Shown here in pieces: positions 35,563-48,200 of a stretch of 64,000 nucleotides of DNA (positions are counted from its first letter, which is position 1; every line of letters begins with the position of its first letter). The position numbers were made by a program, and so were the translations under genes. The DNA lies in NCBI RefSeq assembly GCF_014905175.1, contig NC_057791.1, forward strand, positions 744,001-808,000, in the 5' to 3' direction. The notes under the pieces are model-generated. The model was not told the origin of the DNA. It was given only the letters and a program-made list of their open reading frames with translations, and made no database searches. This DNA is from Aphidius gifuensis. Lineage: Eukaryota; Arthropoda; Insecta; Hymenoptera; Braconidae.

Positions 35563-35875
35563 GTCGTGTTTATTTATAACGTTGAATTTGAGCATGAATC
35601 TGAAGATTAATCAATTGATTATATTTTTTAAATAAATCATAAAACTACTTTATTTTTGTTTGTTAAAAAAAAATTTGTATAGTGTCTTCTCATCAATAAT
35701 ATAAATAATTTTAAATATAAATATCATTAATGTACAAATTAATTTAAATTATTTATTAATAATAGCCTTATTGTTTTTTTTTTTTATTGTTTTTGAACTT
35801 ATTTTTTAAATTTTACCGCTCTATTGATTAAGGTGTCGGATTTATGCTCAAATTCAACGTTGTAAATAAGTACGA
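35563..35875. repeat. Imperfect inverted repeat, ~54-nt arms
   Basis: Arm 1 at 35563-35615 and arm 2 at 35821-35875 are reverse complements with few mismatches. The core AACGTTGAATTTGAGCAT is identical in both, separated by about 205 nt. Possible long hairpin, or footprint of a foldback/MITE-like element. Confidence 0.75.
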
Positions 35876-36130
35876 CTTTGAATTTTTTATGATAAAATAT
35901 AAACATGTAACCAAGGAAAAATATAATATTAATAAAAAAAAAGCGCTGGTATATTTTTACATAGAAACAAACAAACAATATTCTCATTATTAATATTACA
36001 ACCTAAAATGTTTAATGATTTTGAAATTAATAATAAATAATTAATAAATTTTCAGCAATAATAATGAATGAATTTGTCAAATATTATAATTTAATAAAAG
36101 TATAATCAATTAATGTATACAATGATGACA

Positions 36131-36144
36131 GTTACCATGACAAC
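36131..36144 (+). promoter_or_regulatory. X-box (RFX-binding) site upstream of DRC11
   Basis: GTTACCATGACAAC fits the RFX X-box consensus (RYYNYY-N1-3-RRNRAC) without mismatch, about 90 nt before the start codon of a motile-cilium gene. RFX factors control ciliary genes across animals, with X-boxes usually within 150 bp of the start. Confidence 0.7.
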
Positions 36145-36235
36145 AACATTAAAGCTTTTATTTAAAAAATGCTTAATAATTATTATCAAGTTTTATCATC
36201 AACAAATTAAATGACAATATTTTTGAAATAATAAA

Positions 36236-39200
36236 ATGTCCAACGAAAGTTATGATAAACTTTGGCAAGATGCACAAAATGATCTTGATGAGGTAATTAA
36301 TATTGATTCGATATATCAAAATACAAAGCCTCAAAAAGATCGTAAAAAAATACATAAAATAGTATCAGAGCTATATGTTAAATATATATCAATTTATAAT
36401 AGATTAGAACAAGTTTATGATCAAATTATTCAACCACAAAAACGTCAATTAATACGTAAACTTGTTGATTCAACATTGGGACGTATATTAGAATTAAAAC
36501 ATGAATTAGTTGAAATTGATTTATCAGAGTACAACTACTATGATAATGTATTATTTCAAAATAGAATATTATCACAAGATAATGAAATTAGAATACCAAC
36601 ATATTTTAGAAGAGAAAGAGAACAAGAAATAATTGAAAGAAAATTATTTATTGAAAATATATTGAGAACACTTGGTGTACTTGATGAAATTATTGAGCCA
36701 AAAATTATGACTGAATTAGAGGCAATTAGACTTGTTCAAACACATGAAAGAGCACGTCAAGGTCGTATCAGGTAAATTTTTTTACATTTAAAAAACAATT
36801 GTACATTATTTAAAATATATTTTTATTTTATTTACAAAATATAGATTTCAATTTATGAAAGAAATACGAGAAATGAAAGAACAATCAGCAATAAAATTAG
36901 ATAATAATAATCAAACACATGATTTACTTAAAGAAATATCAGCTACAATTAAAATTCAGAAAGTATGGCGTGGCTATATAACACGTTGTAGAATTAAAAA
37001 AAAAAAATTACAAGAAATGCTATTAATTGGAATGATTCAACCAAGTCAAACGATGCCATCACAAAATCAACGTAACATTGAAGTGATTAAAAAATCAAGA
37101 TACATCAAGCAAAAAGAGTACAATGATATTTATGAAAAAATGTTAATTGATACAAAAGAATTTATAAAATTTCAACAAAGTGATATTATCAAAGAAAATA
37201 TGAAAAAACAAATAAGACAATGGATCAATGAGTATTTTAATGAAACTGGTAAAATACCAGAGTTACCATCAGTTGAAAGTGGTGGATCCAGAATGATTTT
37301 AAGTCGTCAGGTAAATAATTTATAATATTTATTTTTAATTAAATTAAATTAATAGTATAATAGTAATATTTTTTTTTTTTTGTTTGTTTTATTTCTTTCT
37401 TAGGGAACTGAAAGTTCAATGAGTAAATCAAAAGAATCATCATCATCAAAAGAATCAAAACGTTCAAAAAAATCAAAAGCTAAAAAAGACAGTGAACCTG
37501 ATAAATCAGAAGATGATGAATCAGATCCAGGAATAAAACCAGCACCAACAAATTTTTTACCTGAAATATTAAATGCTAATTTAGAGTATCAAGATATTTG
37601 GAAAAATAAAGATGAAACAAATAATCCATGGCAAAAACCATATGAAGATATGATATATGCTGATAAAACACGTCAAGTTGAAAATGAAATAAGAATTATT
37701 GTTGATCAAGAAATGAGAAGTATAATAATTAATTAAAATTAATTTATATTTTTTTAATTTAATTATATTTATTTTATTTTTATCAAGATGACATTGAGGC
37801 TCTTCAAGCAGCTCTTGATAAAGACAAAGGACACAAAGGTAAACGTCAAAAAAAATCACAAAAACGTGTACGTCGTTCTGGAAAAAAAAATAAAAGAAAA
37901 AAAGAAAAAGATTTAACACCAGATAGAACAACTGAATCACTATTTGAAGAGCTATTAATAAATGGTATTATAAAATTAGTACCAGAAGTATATTTAAATT
38001 CATTTAAAGGTGAAAAATCATATGCAAATTATGATCTTTGGTATGATGATGATAAAAATCCACTACCAGCAATTGGTGATATTAAACAAATTATTGCTGA
38101 ATATTGTATTTTACCAATTGGTTCAGAATATATAAGACAATTATCACCACTTGTTAGATCTGTACTAATTGCTGGTCCACATGGTAGTGGAAAAAAAATG
38201 TTAGTTAATGCAATATGTACTGAACTTGGTGCAACATTATTTGACATAACACCATCAAATATTGCTGGTAAATATCCAGGTAAATCTGGTCTTGTAATGT
38301 TGTTGCATTTAATTTCCAAGGTTTGTTTTTTATTATTATCCTGTTTCATTTAATTTAGCTATTTAATTTAATTTTTAATTTTTAATTTACAAAAATAGTT
38401 GTCACGTATACTTCAACCATCAGTTATATTTATGGATAATGCTGAAAAACCATTTGTTAAAAAAGCACCAAAAACAGATAAAACAGATCCAAAAAGATTG
38501 AAAAAAGATTTACCAAAATTAGTTAAAAATATAACAAATGAAGATCGTGTTATTTTAATTGGTACAACAAATACACCATGGGATGCTGATCAAAAATTAA
38601 TATATCAAACATATGATAAAGTTATATTTATACCAAGACCAGATTATGGAACAATGTCAATGCTTTGGAAAGATTTATTATATCGGGTATTTAGTCATTT
38701 TTAATTTATCATTATTCAAATATTAATTCGTTGAATAAATAATTATGTATTATGATATCTTATTGACCTGTGTGTTGGTGGGCATGTGAGTCACGTGTTA
38801 TTTGAGTGTTGCTGTTTTCTTTTTTTTTTATTTATAAATTATGATTGTTGAATATTCATATTGACATATTTATTTTGATTATTATTTTGTTCATAGTATT
38901 CTGGAATAAGCAGACAATTTGATACATCAGCAATGACTAAAATTTGTGATGGTTACACTGTTGGTACTGTTATTGATGCGATAAATGAGGTAGACAAAAC
39001 ATTTTTTTTGTTATATATTTTCATAATAAATATAATCTTTATGAAATTGATTAATTAATAAAGGTCATGACAACAAAAAGAATGGTACAATTAAGAGTCC
39101 AGCCATTAACACATGCTGAACTTGTTAATGCTCTTGCTGCTAGAGATCCAGTTTATCGTGAAGAAGAAGAAGCATTTTTAGGTAAAAAAAAAAGAAATAA

Positions 39201-39358
39201 ATATTAAAGATGAAATTAATAATAATAATTTAAATGTAATTTTAATAGGATGGTTTTCAAAAACACCAATGTGTCGTAAAAAACAACGTGCTGTTGAATT
39301 GGAACAGCAAAAACTTGATGAAGCTAATGAGAAACAAAAAAAAAAAGGAAAAAAATAA
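36236..39358 (+). CDS. IQCA1: Dynein regulatory complex subunit 11 (IQ and AAA domain protein)
   Basis: Eight exons: 36236..36771, 36845..37310, 37404..37719, 37788..38320, 38399..38686, 38897..38989, 39064..39181, 39249..39358, about 819 aa. It starts MSNESYDKLWQDAQNDL, has a charged helical region, an IQ motif (IQKVWRGYITRCR) near residue 225, a Lys/Ser-rich disordered part, then an AAA module (RSVLIAGPHGSGKKMLVNAI, VIFMDNAEK, ILIGTTNTPW). The Walker A lacks the Ser/Thr after GK, and Walker B reads DN rather than DE; the same Walker A change is, as far as I recall, family-typical in IQCA1. DRC11 is part of the nexin link in motile axonemes, so in an insect it should act in sperm flagella and possibly chordotonal cilia. 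An X-box lies upstream. Confidence 0.92.
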
Positions 39359-42237
39359 TATATTTAATTTTTTTTCTTTTTTATATGTTTCATGTCAATA
39401 AAAATGTCATCTATTCGTCTGCTAATTTTTAAATGACGCATGACATATGACCATGAAATGCCATGACATTACAGACATGTCACAATGTTACAATTTTCTC
39501 TTGAAAATTCAAATGAATATTCAATGAACAAATTTTATTTCATATCAACTTGATGAATTTTTAATTTATTTACTAATGTAATTTATTCAAATGTGAAAAA
39601 TAATTTTATTTTCGTCAGTGGTAAAATACTTTTTTTTATTAGTTTTTTATCTTTGCAGATAATTATTTTGATTTGCATATGATTATTAAATTTGAAATCA
39701 AATAATTATTATTCAATAAAATTATATAATATTTGCTTCAACTATAAATTATCATAATTGTGCAATAAATTGGAAAAAAGAAAAATTTATAATATAATTT
39801 TTCAAGAGCAATGAATTATGCTTAAATAAATTTAATAATTCAGGCTTTGAACGCGTGAACAAATCAATTGACACACAATCAAAGACCTCATTAAGAAAAT
39901 TAAATAAAAAAAAAAAAGACCAAAGAAATCATACGATAGTTTAGATAATACTCCACTAAATCGAAACATTTTTTTTTTCTTATCATGCATGTGTTTTATA
40001 GTATTTTTCTATTTACCTATTTCATTATTTAGATTAAATAAATATACACTATATTTATTTTAAATAAATAAATTAACAAAACATAATTATATGCTGCATG
40101 AAAAAAAAAAAAAAATTTGAATATTTAATACAAGTAATAAGATAGCAATTAATTTAAGAAACAAAAAAAAAAATAATAAAGAAAGCATGATTTTATAATC
40201 GACCATGCATGATATTGTGTGATATCATGTAAAAATTCACGTGTCAATAAAATGCTGATAGCCAAATGTTATTATAAATATAATATTAAAAAAAAATATA
40301 TATAATCAAGTAGTGGAATATTTTAGTCATCATCATCATCATCTTAAAAATTCAAAAGTCCAAAATCATCAAAATAATAAAATACGTATGAAGGGGAATT
40401 GAAATTTCACAATATAAAAAGAGAAAAATTCATAATTTAATTTAAAAAATATGCATCGACAAAGTAAATAATAAAATTAAAATAAAAAAAAAAAAATAAT
40501 AATAGTCAGCATCTTTGGAGCTGGAGTTCGAGGGTACACATACAAATTATTATTTTTTTTTTTTTCTCTCTATTTGTATTTTAGATGCGCATGCGTTGTG
40601 TTAGAAAAAAAAAAACAAAAAATGTATATTTGATTGGTCGAGGGCACATGGTGTGATGTCAGACGACGGCTATCGTCCAATTCAATAATAACGAGTGAGT
40701 ACAACAACGTAGATATATTGTACATATAGCTGATGGATGGATAGTTGTATGAATAGCTAGATCATACACAACACACCGCTCTTCACAGTCACACAGTGCA
40801 CATCACAAGAGCTTCGAAGCTACAAACAACACCAACAGAATCAAAAAGAATCAAAAAGAATCAAGGAAGAAGCCTGTAAAGTGTCAGTTTATTCATTGCG
40901 ACGCGTTCATTTTTTTTCCTTATAATTATTTTAAAAAATTTTACGCACAATTCATCATTTATTTAGTTTAAATTTATATTTTAATAATAACAAGTATTTT
41001 TTTTTATTATTAACAATATTGTTTAAAAGTTTAAGATATTTTTTTTATACCGGCGTTTAAACAAAAAAAAAACGACGCGATTAAAATTATCTATTTTTTT
41101 ATTATAATTAAGGTGAGTTTATTTATTACATTATTCATAATTTTCTAATTTTTATTTATTATTATTAATTTAACAATTCATGGTTATTTATTTAATTGTT
41201 AATAATATTGTAATTATATTTATTGAGTAATATGTAGAAAAAGTTAAGTAATATATATGACACGTGGTGATGGCGCAGGAGTCGGTTAATAATCTTTTTT
41301 TTTTTCTAATCTTATGACGTCATCAAAGCGTCCGGAAAGCATCGCGTGATATTCCTCCCCTTCTGTTCTATATAGAAATTTAACCACCCTACCCCCTCTC
41401 ATATGGGACCCCTATTACTCTGAGATAATTAAATTTTACTCACTATAATTTCAATATAATAAAATATATAAATTACAAGTCAATTAAATAATTAATCTCT
41501 ATTTTAAATATTTAAAAAAATCCATCATTTAAATAAACATCATTTAAATACACTCAATTCAGTGATTTAATTTAATTTAATTCAATTTGACTTTATAATT
41601 TTTTATTTATGTAAATTACCATTGAAAGTTTAATATTTATTAGGCAATTTGCTTCTTTTTGTTTCTTTTTTTTTTCAATAATTATCATTGTTGTTACTGG
41701 GGTTTCAATTAATACCAATTATTTTAGTCAACTTAATAACAACAACAACAATTGCTATTTACCTATATGATATTTTTATTTACTGCGCAGTCTAGCTTGA
41801 AATATATTTGTCAAAAAAAAATAATAATTAAATATTCATTATTCATCAGCAAGTAATAAATAATATGTTATATTTTGGAGGTATGTTTGATAAATCGTGA
41901 TGTAGATATACCATTTATATTAGCAATTTATTGTGCAATAATTATTTACAACATCCCTGACCTAGCATAATAATATAACATTGATTTATCAAGTTTTTGT
42001 TGATTTTATCTTGATGATTATTTATTTTTTGTCTCATCAATGCTTGTCATATTTTCTTATCTTTTGTAAATATTTATATACATAATAATAATGTATTTTT
42101 TTTCTTTTTATTTTTTCTAGCCTATTGTCCACAAGGCTTATAATAATAATAACAACAACAATAACAACAACTAAATATAAATTTGATTGAAAAAATAAAA
42201 CAACATTATTATTAATAATAATAATAATAAAAAAAAA
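39359..42237. other. Intergenic region and FASN promoter / 5'UTR intron
   Basis: About 2.9 kb. 39360-40620 is AT-rich spacer with no gene seen. 40620-40900 is GC-richer with promoter-type motifs (annotated separately). A non-coding first exon probably ends at 41112 (AATTAAG then GTGAGT) and splices to an acceptor TTTTCTAG at 42120, giving a 5'UTR intron of about 1 kb ahead of the ATG at 42238. Confidence 0.55.
40633..40681. promoter_or_regulatory. NF-Y and SRE-like sites in the FASN promoter
   Basis: Inverted CCAAT (ATTGG) at 40633-40637, then ATGGTGTGAT at 40648-40657, whose reverse complement ATCACACCAT matches the sterol regulatory element ATCACCCCAC at 8 of 10 bases. A direct CCAAT lies at 40677-40681. 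Adjacent NF-Y and SREBP sites are the known arrangement in animal fatty acid synthase promoters. Confidence 0.4.
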
Positions 42238-45200
42238 ATGCCAGCACGCTTTGAAGGTGTTAGTAATCCAACAGCTATGGATTCATCAAATGGTAATGGT
42301 GATTGTTCATCACGAAATAAATCATCATCATCATCAGATGATGACATTGTCATCAGTGGTTTTTCTGGTAGATTACCTGAATCATCAAGTATTGATGAAT
42401 TTAAACGTAATTTATTTGAAGGTGTTGATATGGTTACTGATGATGAAAGAAGATGGCCAAATGGTTTACATGGTTTACCATCAAGAACTGGTAAAATAAA
42501 AGATTTATCATCATTTGATGCTGTATTTTTTGGTGTACATGCTAAACAAGCAACAGTTATGGATCCACAATTACGTATATTATTAGAATTAACACATGAA
42601 GCAATAATTGATGCTGGTATTAATCCAAATGATATACGTGGTACAAATACTGGTGTATTTATTGGTGTATCTGATTCTGAATCAGATGAATTTTGGACAG
42701 CTGATCCAGATATGGTTAATGGTTATGGTTTAACTGGTTGTTGTCGTGCAATGTTTCCAAATAGAATATCATATACATTTGATTTTAAAGGACCAAGTTT
42801 TGCACTTGATACAGCATGTTCATCATCATTATATGCAATGCATCAAGCAATATTATCAATGCGTAATGGTGAATGTGATGCAGCAATTGTTGGTGGTGTT
42901 AATCTTGTACTTAAACCAACATCATCATTACAATTTCATCGTTTAAGTATGTTATCACCTGATGGTTCATGTAAAGCATTTGATGCATCTGGTAATGGTT
43001 ATGTACGTTCTGAAGCAGCTGTTGTTATATATTTACAAAAAACACGTGATGCACGTCGTATTTATGCAACTGTTGTTAATTCAAAAACAAATGTTGATGG
43101 TAATAAATCAGAGGGTATAACATTTCCATCTGGTGCAATGCAAAATAAATTAATGCGTCAAGTTTATGATGAAGCTGGTGTTGATCCATGTGATGTATGT
43201 TATGTTGAAGCACATGGTACTGGTACTAAAGTTGGTGATCCACAAGAAGTTAATTCAATTGCTGATTTATTTTGTCAAAAAAAACGTAAAACACCATTAT
43301 TAATTGGTTCAATTAAATCAAATATGGGACATTCAGAACCAGCATCTGGTTTATGTTCAATTGCTAAAATGTTAATTGCCATGGAAGCTGGTGTTATACC
43401 AGCAAATTTACATTTTAATAAACCAAATCCAGATATACCAGCATTAAATGATGGACGTATTATTGTTGTTGATAAAGCAAGACCATGGAATGGTGGTTTA
43501 ATTGCAATTAATTCATTTGGTTTTGGTGGTGCAAATGCACATGTTATATTACGTAGTAATCCAAAACCAAAATTATTACCATCAATTAATAATGATATAC
43601 CAAAAATTGTTGCTGTATCAGGACGTACAAATGATTCAATTAATATGTTTTTAGATAAAATACAAGAATATGAAAAAGATGATGAATTTATATCACTTGT
43701 ACATAAATTACATAATAATAATATTGTTGGACATAATTATCGTGGTTTTCAAATATTAGGTACAAATAAATATCGTGAAATTGATGAATATAGACCACCA
43801 GTACAAACAGCAACATCAACATCAGATAAAAGACCAATATGGTATGTATTTTCTGGTATGGGAAGTCAATGGGCTGGTATGGGTAGACAACTTATGCCAA
43901 TAAAACAATTTGAAAAAAGTTTAAAATTATGTGCTGCAGCACTTGAACCACTTGGTATTGATTTAATGGATTTAATATTAAATGGTACAAATTCAAGTTT
44001 TGAAAGTGTTCTTAATAGTTTTGTATCAATTGCTGCAATACAAGTTGCAATTGTTGATGTATTAACAATGATTGGTATTAAACCAGATGGTATTGTTGGT
44101 CATTCAGTTGGTGAACTTGGTTGTGCATATGCTGATGATACATTTACACCAGAACAAACTGTTTTAGCAGCATATTGGCGTGGTAAAAGTATACAAGAAG
44201 CAAATTTACCACCAGGTGCTATGGCTGCTGTTGGTTTAACATGGCAACAAGCTATTGATAGATGTCCTAAAGATATATCACCAGCATGTCATAATTCAAA
44301 TGATTCAGTAACAGTATCTGGACCAGTTGATTCAATTAATAAATTTGTTGATGAATTAAAAAAAGAAGAAATATTTGCTAAAGTTGTTAATAGTTCTGGT
44401 GTTGCATTTCATAGTAAATATATATCATCTGCTGGACCAAAACTACGTGATGTACTTGATAAATTAATTAAAAATCCAAAACAAAGATCATCAAAATGGA
44501 TATCATCATCAATACCAGAAAGTTCATGGTCAACACCATTAGCTAAATTATCATCACCAGCATATCATGTTAATAATTTATTATCACCAGTATTATTTCA
44601 AGAAGCAATTAAACATATACCAGATAATGCAATTGTCATTGAAATAGCACCACATTGTTTATTACAAGCAATTCTAAAAAGATCATTACCAAAAACATGT
44701 ACAAATATTGGTTTACATAAACGTGATCATGCTAATAATTTAGAATTTTTATTAATGAATTTGGGTAAATTATATAATGCTGGTGGACAACCAGATTTTA
44801 CAAAATTATATCAAACAATTAATTATCCAGTTGGACGTGGTACACCAATGATTAATTCAATGATTGGTTGGGATCATTCAATTGAATGGGCTGTTGCTGA
44901 TTTTTCTGGTAAAAGTGGTGGTTCTGGTGAAACAATTATTGAAATTGATTTATCAAAAGATGAGCATTCATATATATCTGGACATACTATTGATGGTAGA
45001 ATATTATTTCCAGCAACTGGTTATTTAACACTTGTATGGAAAACATTTGCTAAATTACATAATACTGATTATGAAAAATTACCAATAACATTTGAAAATG
45101 TACAATTTCATCGTGCAACAATAATGCCAAAAGAAGGACCAGTTAGATTTTTAATAAATATATTTGATGGTACTGGTGATTTTGAAATATGTGAAGGTGG

Positions 45201-48200
45201 CTCACCAGCAGTTACTGGTAAAATATTTAAATCTGATGATCCAACAAAAGATCAATTAAATAATTTACCAATACCATCAGCTAATAATACTAATGATGTT
45301 GATGGTGAATTATTAAATCTTAATAAAACTGATATTTATAAAGATTTACGTTTACGTGGTTATGATTATGGTGGTATATTTCAAGGTATTAAAACATCAA
45401 ATAATCATGGTAATACTGGTGAATTAGTATGGAATAATGATTGGATATCATTTATGGATACAATGTTACAATATAGTATACTTGGTGGTAATTCACGTGA
45501 TCTTTATTTACCAGTACGTATACAATATGCTGCTATTAATCCAATTGGTCATTATGAAATGCTTAAAAATAATGAAATTGAAATTGAAAATGCAAATGAT
45601 GTTGCTGAAGTTGATGCTAAACCAAGTGAAAAAACATTAAATGTTTATTCTTATAAAAATATTAATCTTGTTAAATGTGGTGGTGTTGAAATACGTGGTA
45701 TGAAAGCATCACTTGCATCAAGAAGACAACAAACTCAATCAAGTCCAAAACATGAAAAATATGTATTTATACCATATGAAAATAATCAAATACTTGTTGA
45801 AGATCCAACAAAATCAAGATTACATGCATTAACAGTTATGCTACAAACAGTTATTGAAAATTTAAATGTATTAAAAATAAAAGGTGTTGAAGATGCTGGT
45901 GAAAGAAGTGCTGAATCATTATTATCACCAATAATAATGGATATTCTATTATCTGAACCAGGTATGAGTGCTGATGTACAAGTTGCAACAACAACACCAG
46001 AAACATATTCAACATTTTTAGATCAATGGAATGTTAAAATTGTTAGTGGTGGTAAAGATGCATCAAAAACAACAATTGGACAAGATTTACATATTGTTAT
46101 TGGTGCTGATGTATTAAGTAATGGTAATAAAACAGCATTAACAAATCTTGAAGCATCAATAAAACATGGTGGTTTTATAATACTTGAAGAAACTGGTAAT
46201 ATACAAAAATCATTATTACATAAAACTGAACTTGTTATTGTTGGTATGCAAATATGTACTGGTAAAACATATGTATTAATTAAAAAAATACAAGAAAAAA
46301 TTGAACCAATAATAATACAAATAAGTGAAAAAAATTTTTCATGGCTTGAAGGTGTTAAATCAGCATTAAAAAAATCAGCTGAAGATGAAAATATTAAAAT
46401 ATTGCTAGTATCACAAGGTGAAGAATTACTTGGTATTGTTGGTTTAATGACATGTATTAGACGTGAAAATGGTGGTAATAATACACAATATATATTTATA
46501 CAAGATAAAAATGCACCAAAATTCACCCTGACAAATGAATTTTATTCAAAACAAATTGATAAACAATTAATGGCAAATGTATTGAAAGGTAATCAATGGG
46601 GTAGTTATCGTCATTTACGTTTAGATCAACAAACAGATGCATCATCATTACAAGTTGAACATGCATATATTAATGCATTAACACGTGGTGATTTAAGTAG
46701 TTTAAGATGGATTGAAGGTCCATTGAGTTATTATCATCCAGAAAAATATCCACAAAGTGAATTATGTAGTGTTTATTATGCACCATTAAATTTCCGTGAT
46801 ATTATGTTGGCAACTGGTAAACTATCACCAGATGCATTACCCGGTGATTTAGCTGGACAAGATTGTATTCTTGGTCTTGAATTTTCTGGACGTAATTCAA
46901 TTGGTAAACGTGTTATGGGAATTGTTGCTGCACGTGGTTTAGCAACAACATTATTAGCTGATCCAAAATTCATGTGGCAAATACCAGATAAATGGAGTAT
47001 GGAAGAAGCAGCAACAATACCAGTATGTTATTCAACATCATATTATGCACTTGTTGTTAGAGGTAAAATGCGTAAAGGTGAAACTGTATTAATTCATGCT
47101 GGTACTGGTGGTGTTGGACAAGCATCAATATCAATTGCATTACATGCTGGTTGTAAAGTATTTACAACTGTTGGTTCAACTGAAAAACGTGAATTATTAA
47201 AAAAATTATATCCACAATTAACTGATGATAATATTGGTAATTCACGTGATACTAGTTTTGAACAGTTAATATTAAATCAAACACAAGGACGTGGTGTTGA
47301 TATTGTATTAAATTCACTTGCTGGTAATATGTTACAAGCAAGTATAAGATGTCTTGCTAATAATGGTAGATTTTTAGAAATTGGTAAATTTGATTTAAGT
47401 AATAATACAGCACTTGGTATGTCTGTATTTTTAAAAAATACTAGTTTTCATGGTATATTATTAGATGCATTATTTGATAATGATTGTCCAGAAAAAACTG
47501 AAATAGTACGTCTTGTTGATGAGGGTATTAAAACTGGTGCTGTTAAACCATTACCATTAACAGTATTTACTGAACAACAAATTGAACATGGTTTTCGTTA
47601 TATGGCATCTGGTAAACATATGGGTAAAATATTATTAAAAATACGTGATGAAGAAACAACAACATCAACATCACGTTTTGTTGATACTATTAAACCAGCA
47701 TTAAAAACAGTTGCAGCAATACCAAGAACATATATGAATCCAGATAAATCATATGTACTTGTTGGTGGTCTTGGTGGTTTTGGTCTTGAACTTGCACACT
47801 GGATGATAACACGTGGTGCAAAATATATTGTATTAACATCAAGATCTGGTGTACGTAATGGTTATCAATCATTGTGTATACGTCGTTGGCGTGAAATGGG
47901 TATAAATATTGTTGTATCAAAATGTGATGCAACAACAATTGATGGAGCTGAAAAATTAATAAATATATCAAATAAATTAGCACCAATTGGTGGTATATTT
48001 AATTTAGCTGCTGTATTACGTGATAATTTAATTGAAAATTTAAATGAAGCTGATTTTAAAATATCATCATTACCAAAAATTGATGCAACAAAAAATTTAG
48101 ATATATTATCAAGAAAATATTGTCCATCACTTGATTATTTTGTTGTATTTTCATCTGTATCATGTGGTCGTGGTAATCAAGGACAAACAAATTATGGTTT

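Larger units (their letters stand above)
35369..36235. other. Divergent intergenic region CSN3 / DRC11
   Basis: 867 bp. Holds a GC-richer block (35480-35560) near the CSN3 start, an inverted repeat at 35563-35615 and 35821-35875 (annotated separately), and an X-box-like site at 36131-36144 near the DRC11 start. A short minus-strand ORF over the repeat is not credited as a gene. Confidence 0.5.

Noticed and set aside
35799..35987. 62-codon minus-strand ORF in the CSN3-DRC11 spacer
   Set aside because: Overlaps the inverted repeat, hydrophobic AT-rich composition, no family similarity seen.
46023..46526. 167-codon minus-strand ORF inside FASN, and similar antisense ORFs at 47690-47986 and 48056-48265
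   Set aside because: Composition mirrors the T/A-ending codon bias of FASN on the other strand; no domain, no start context, no splice structure. Shadow frames.
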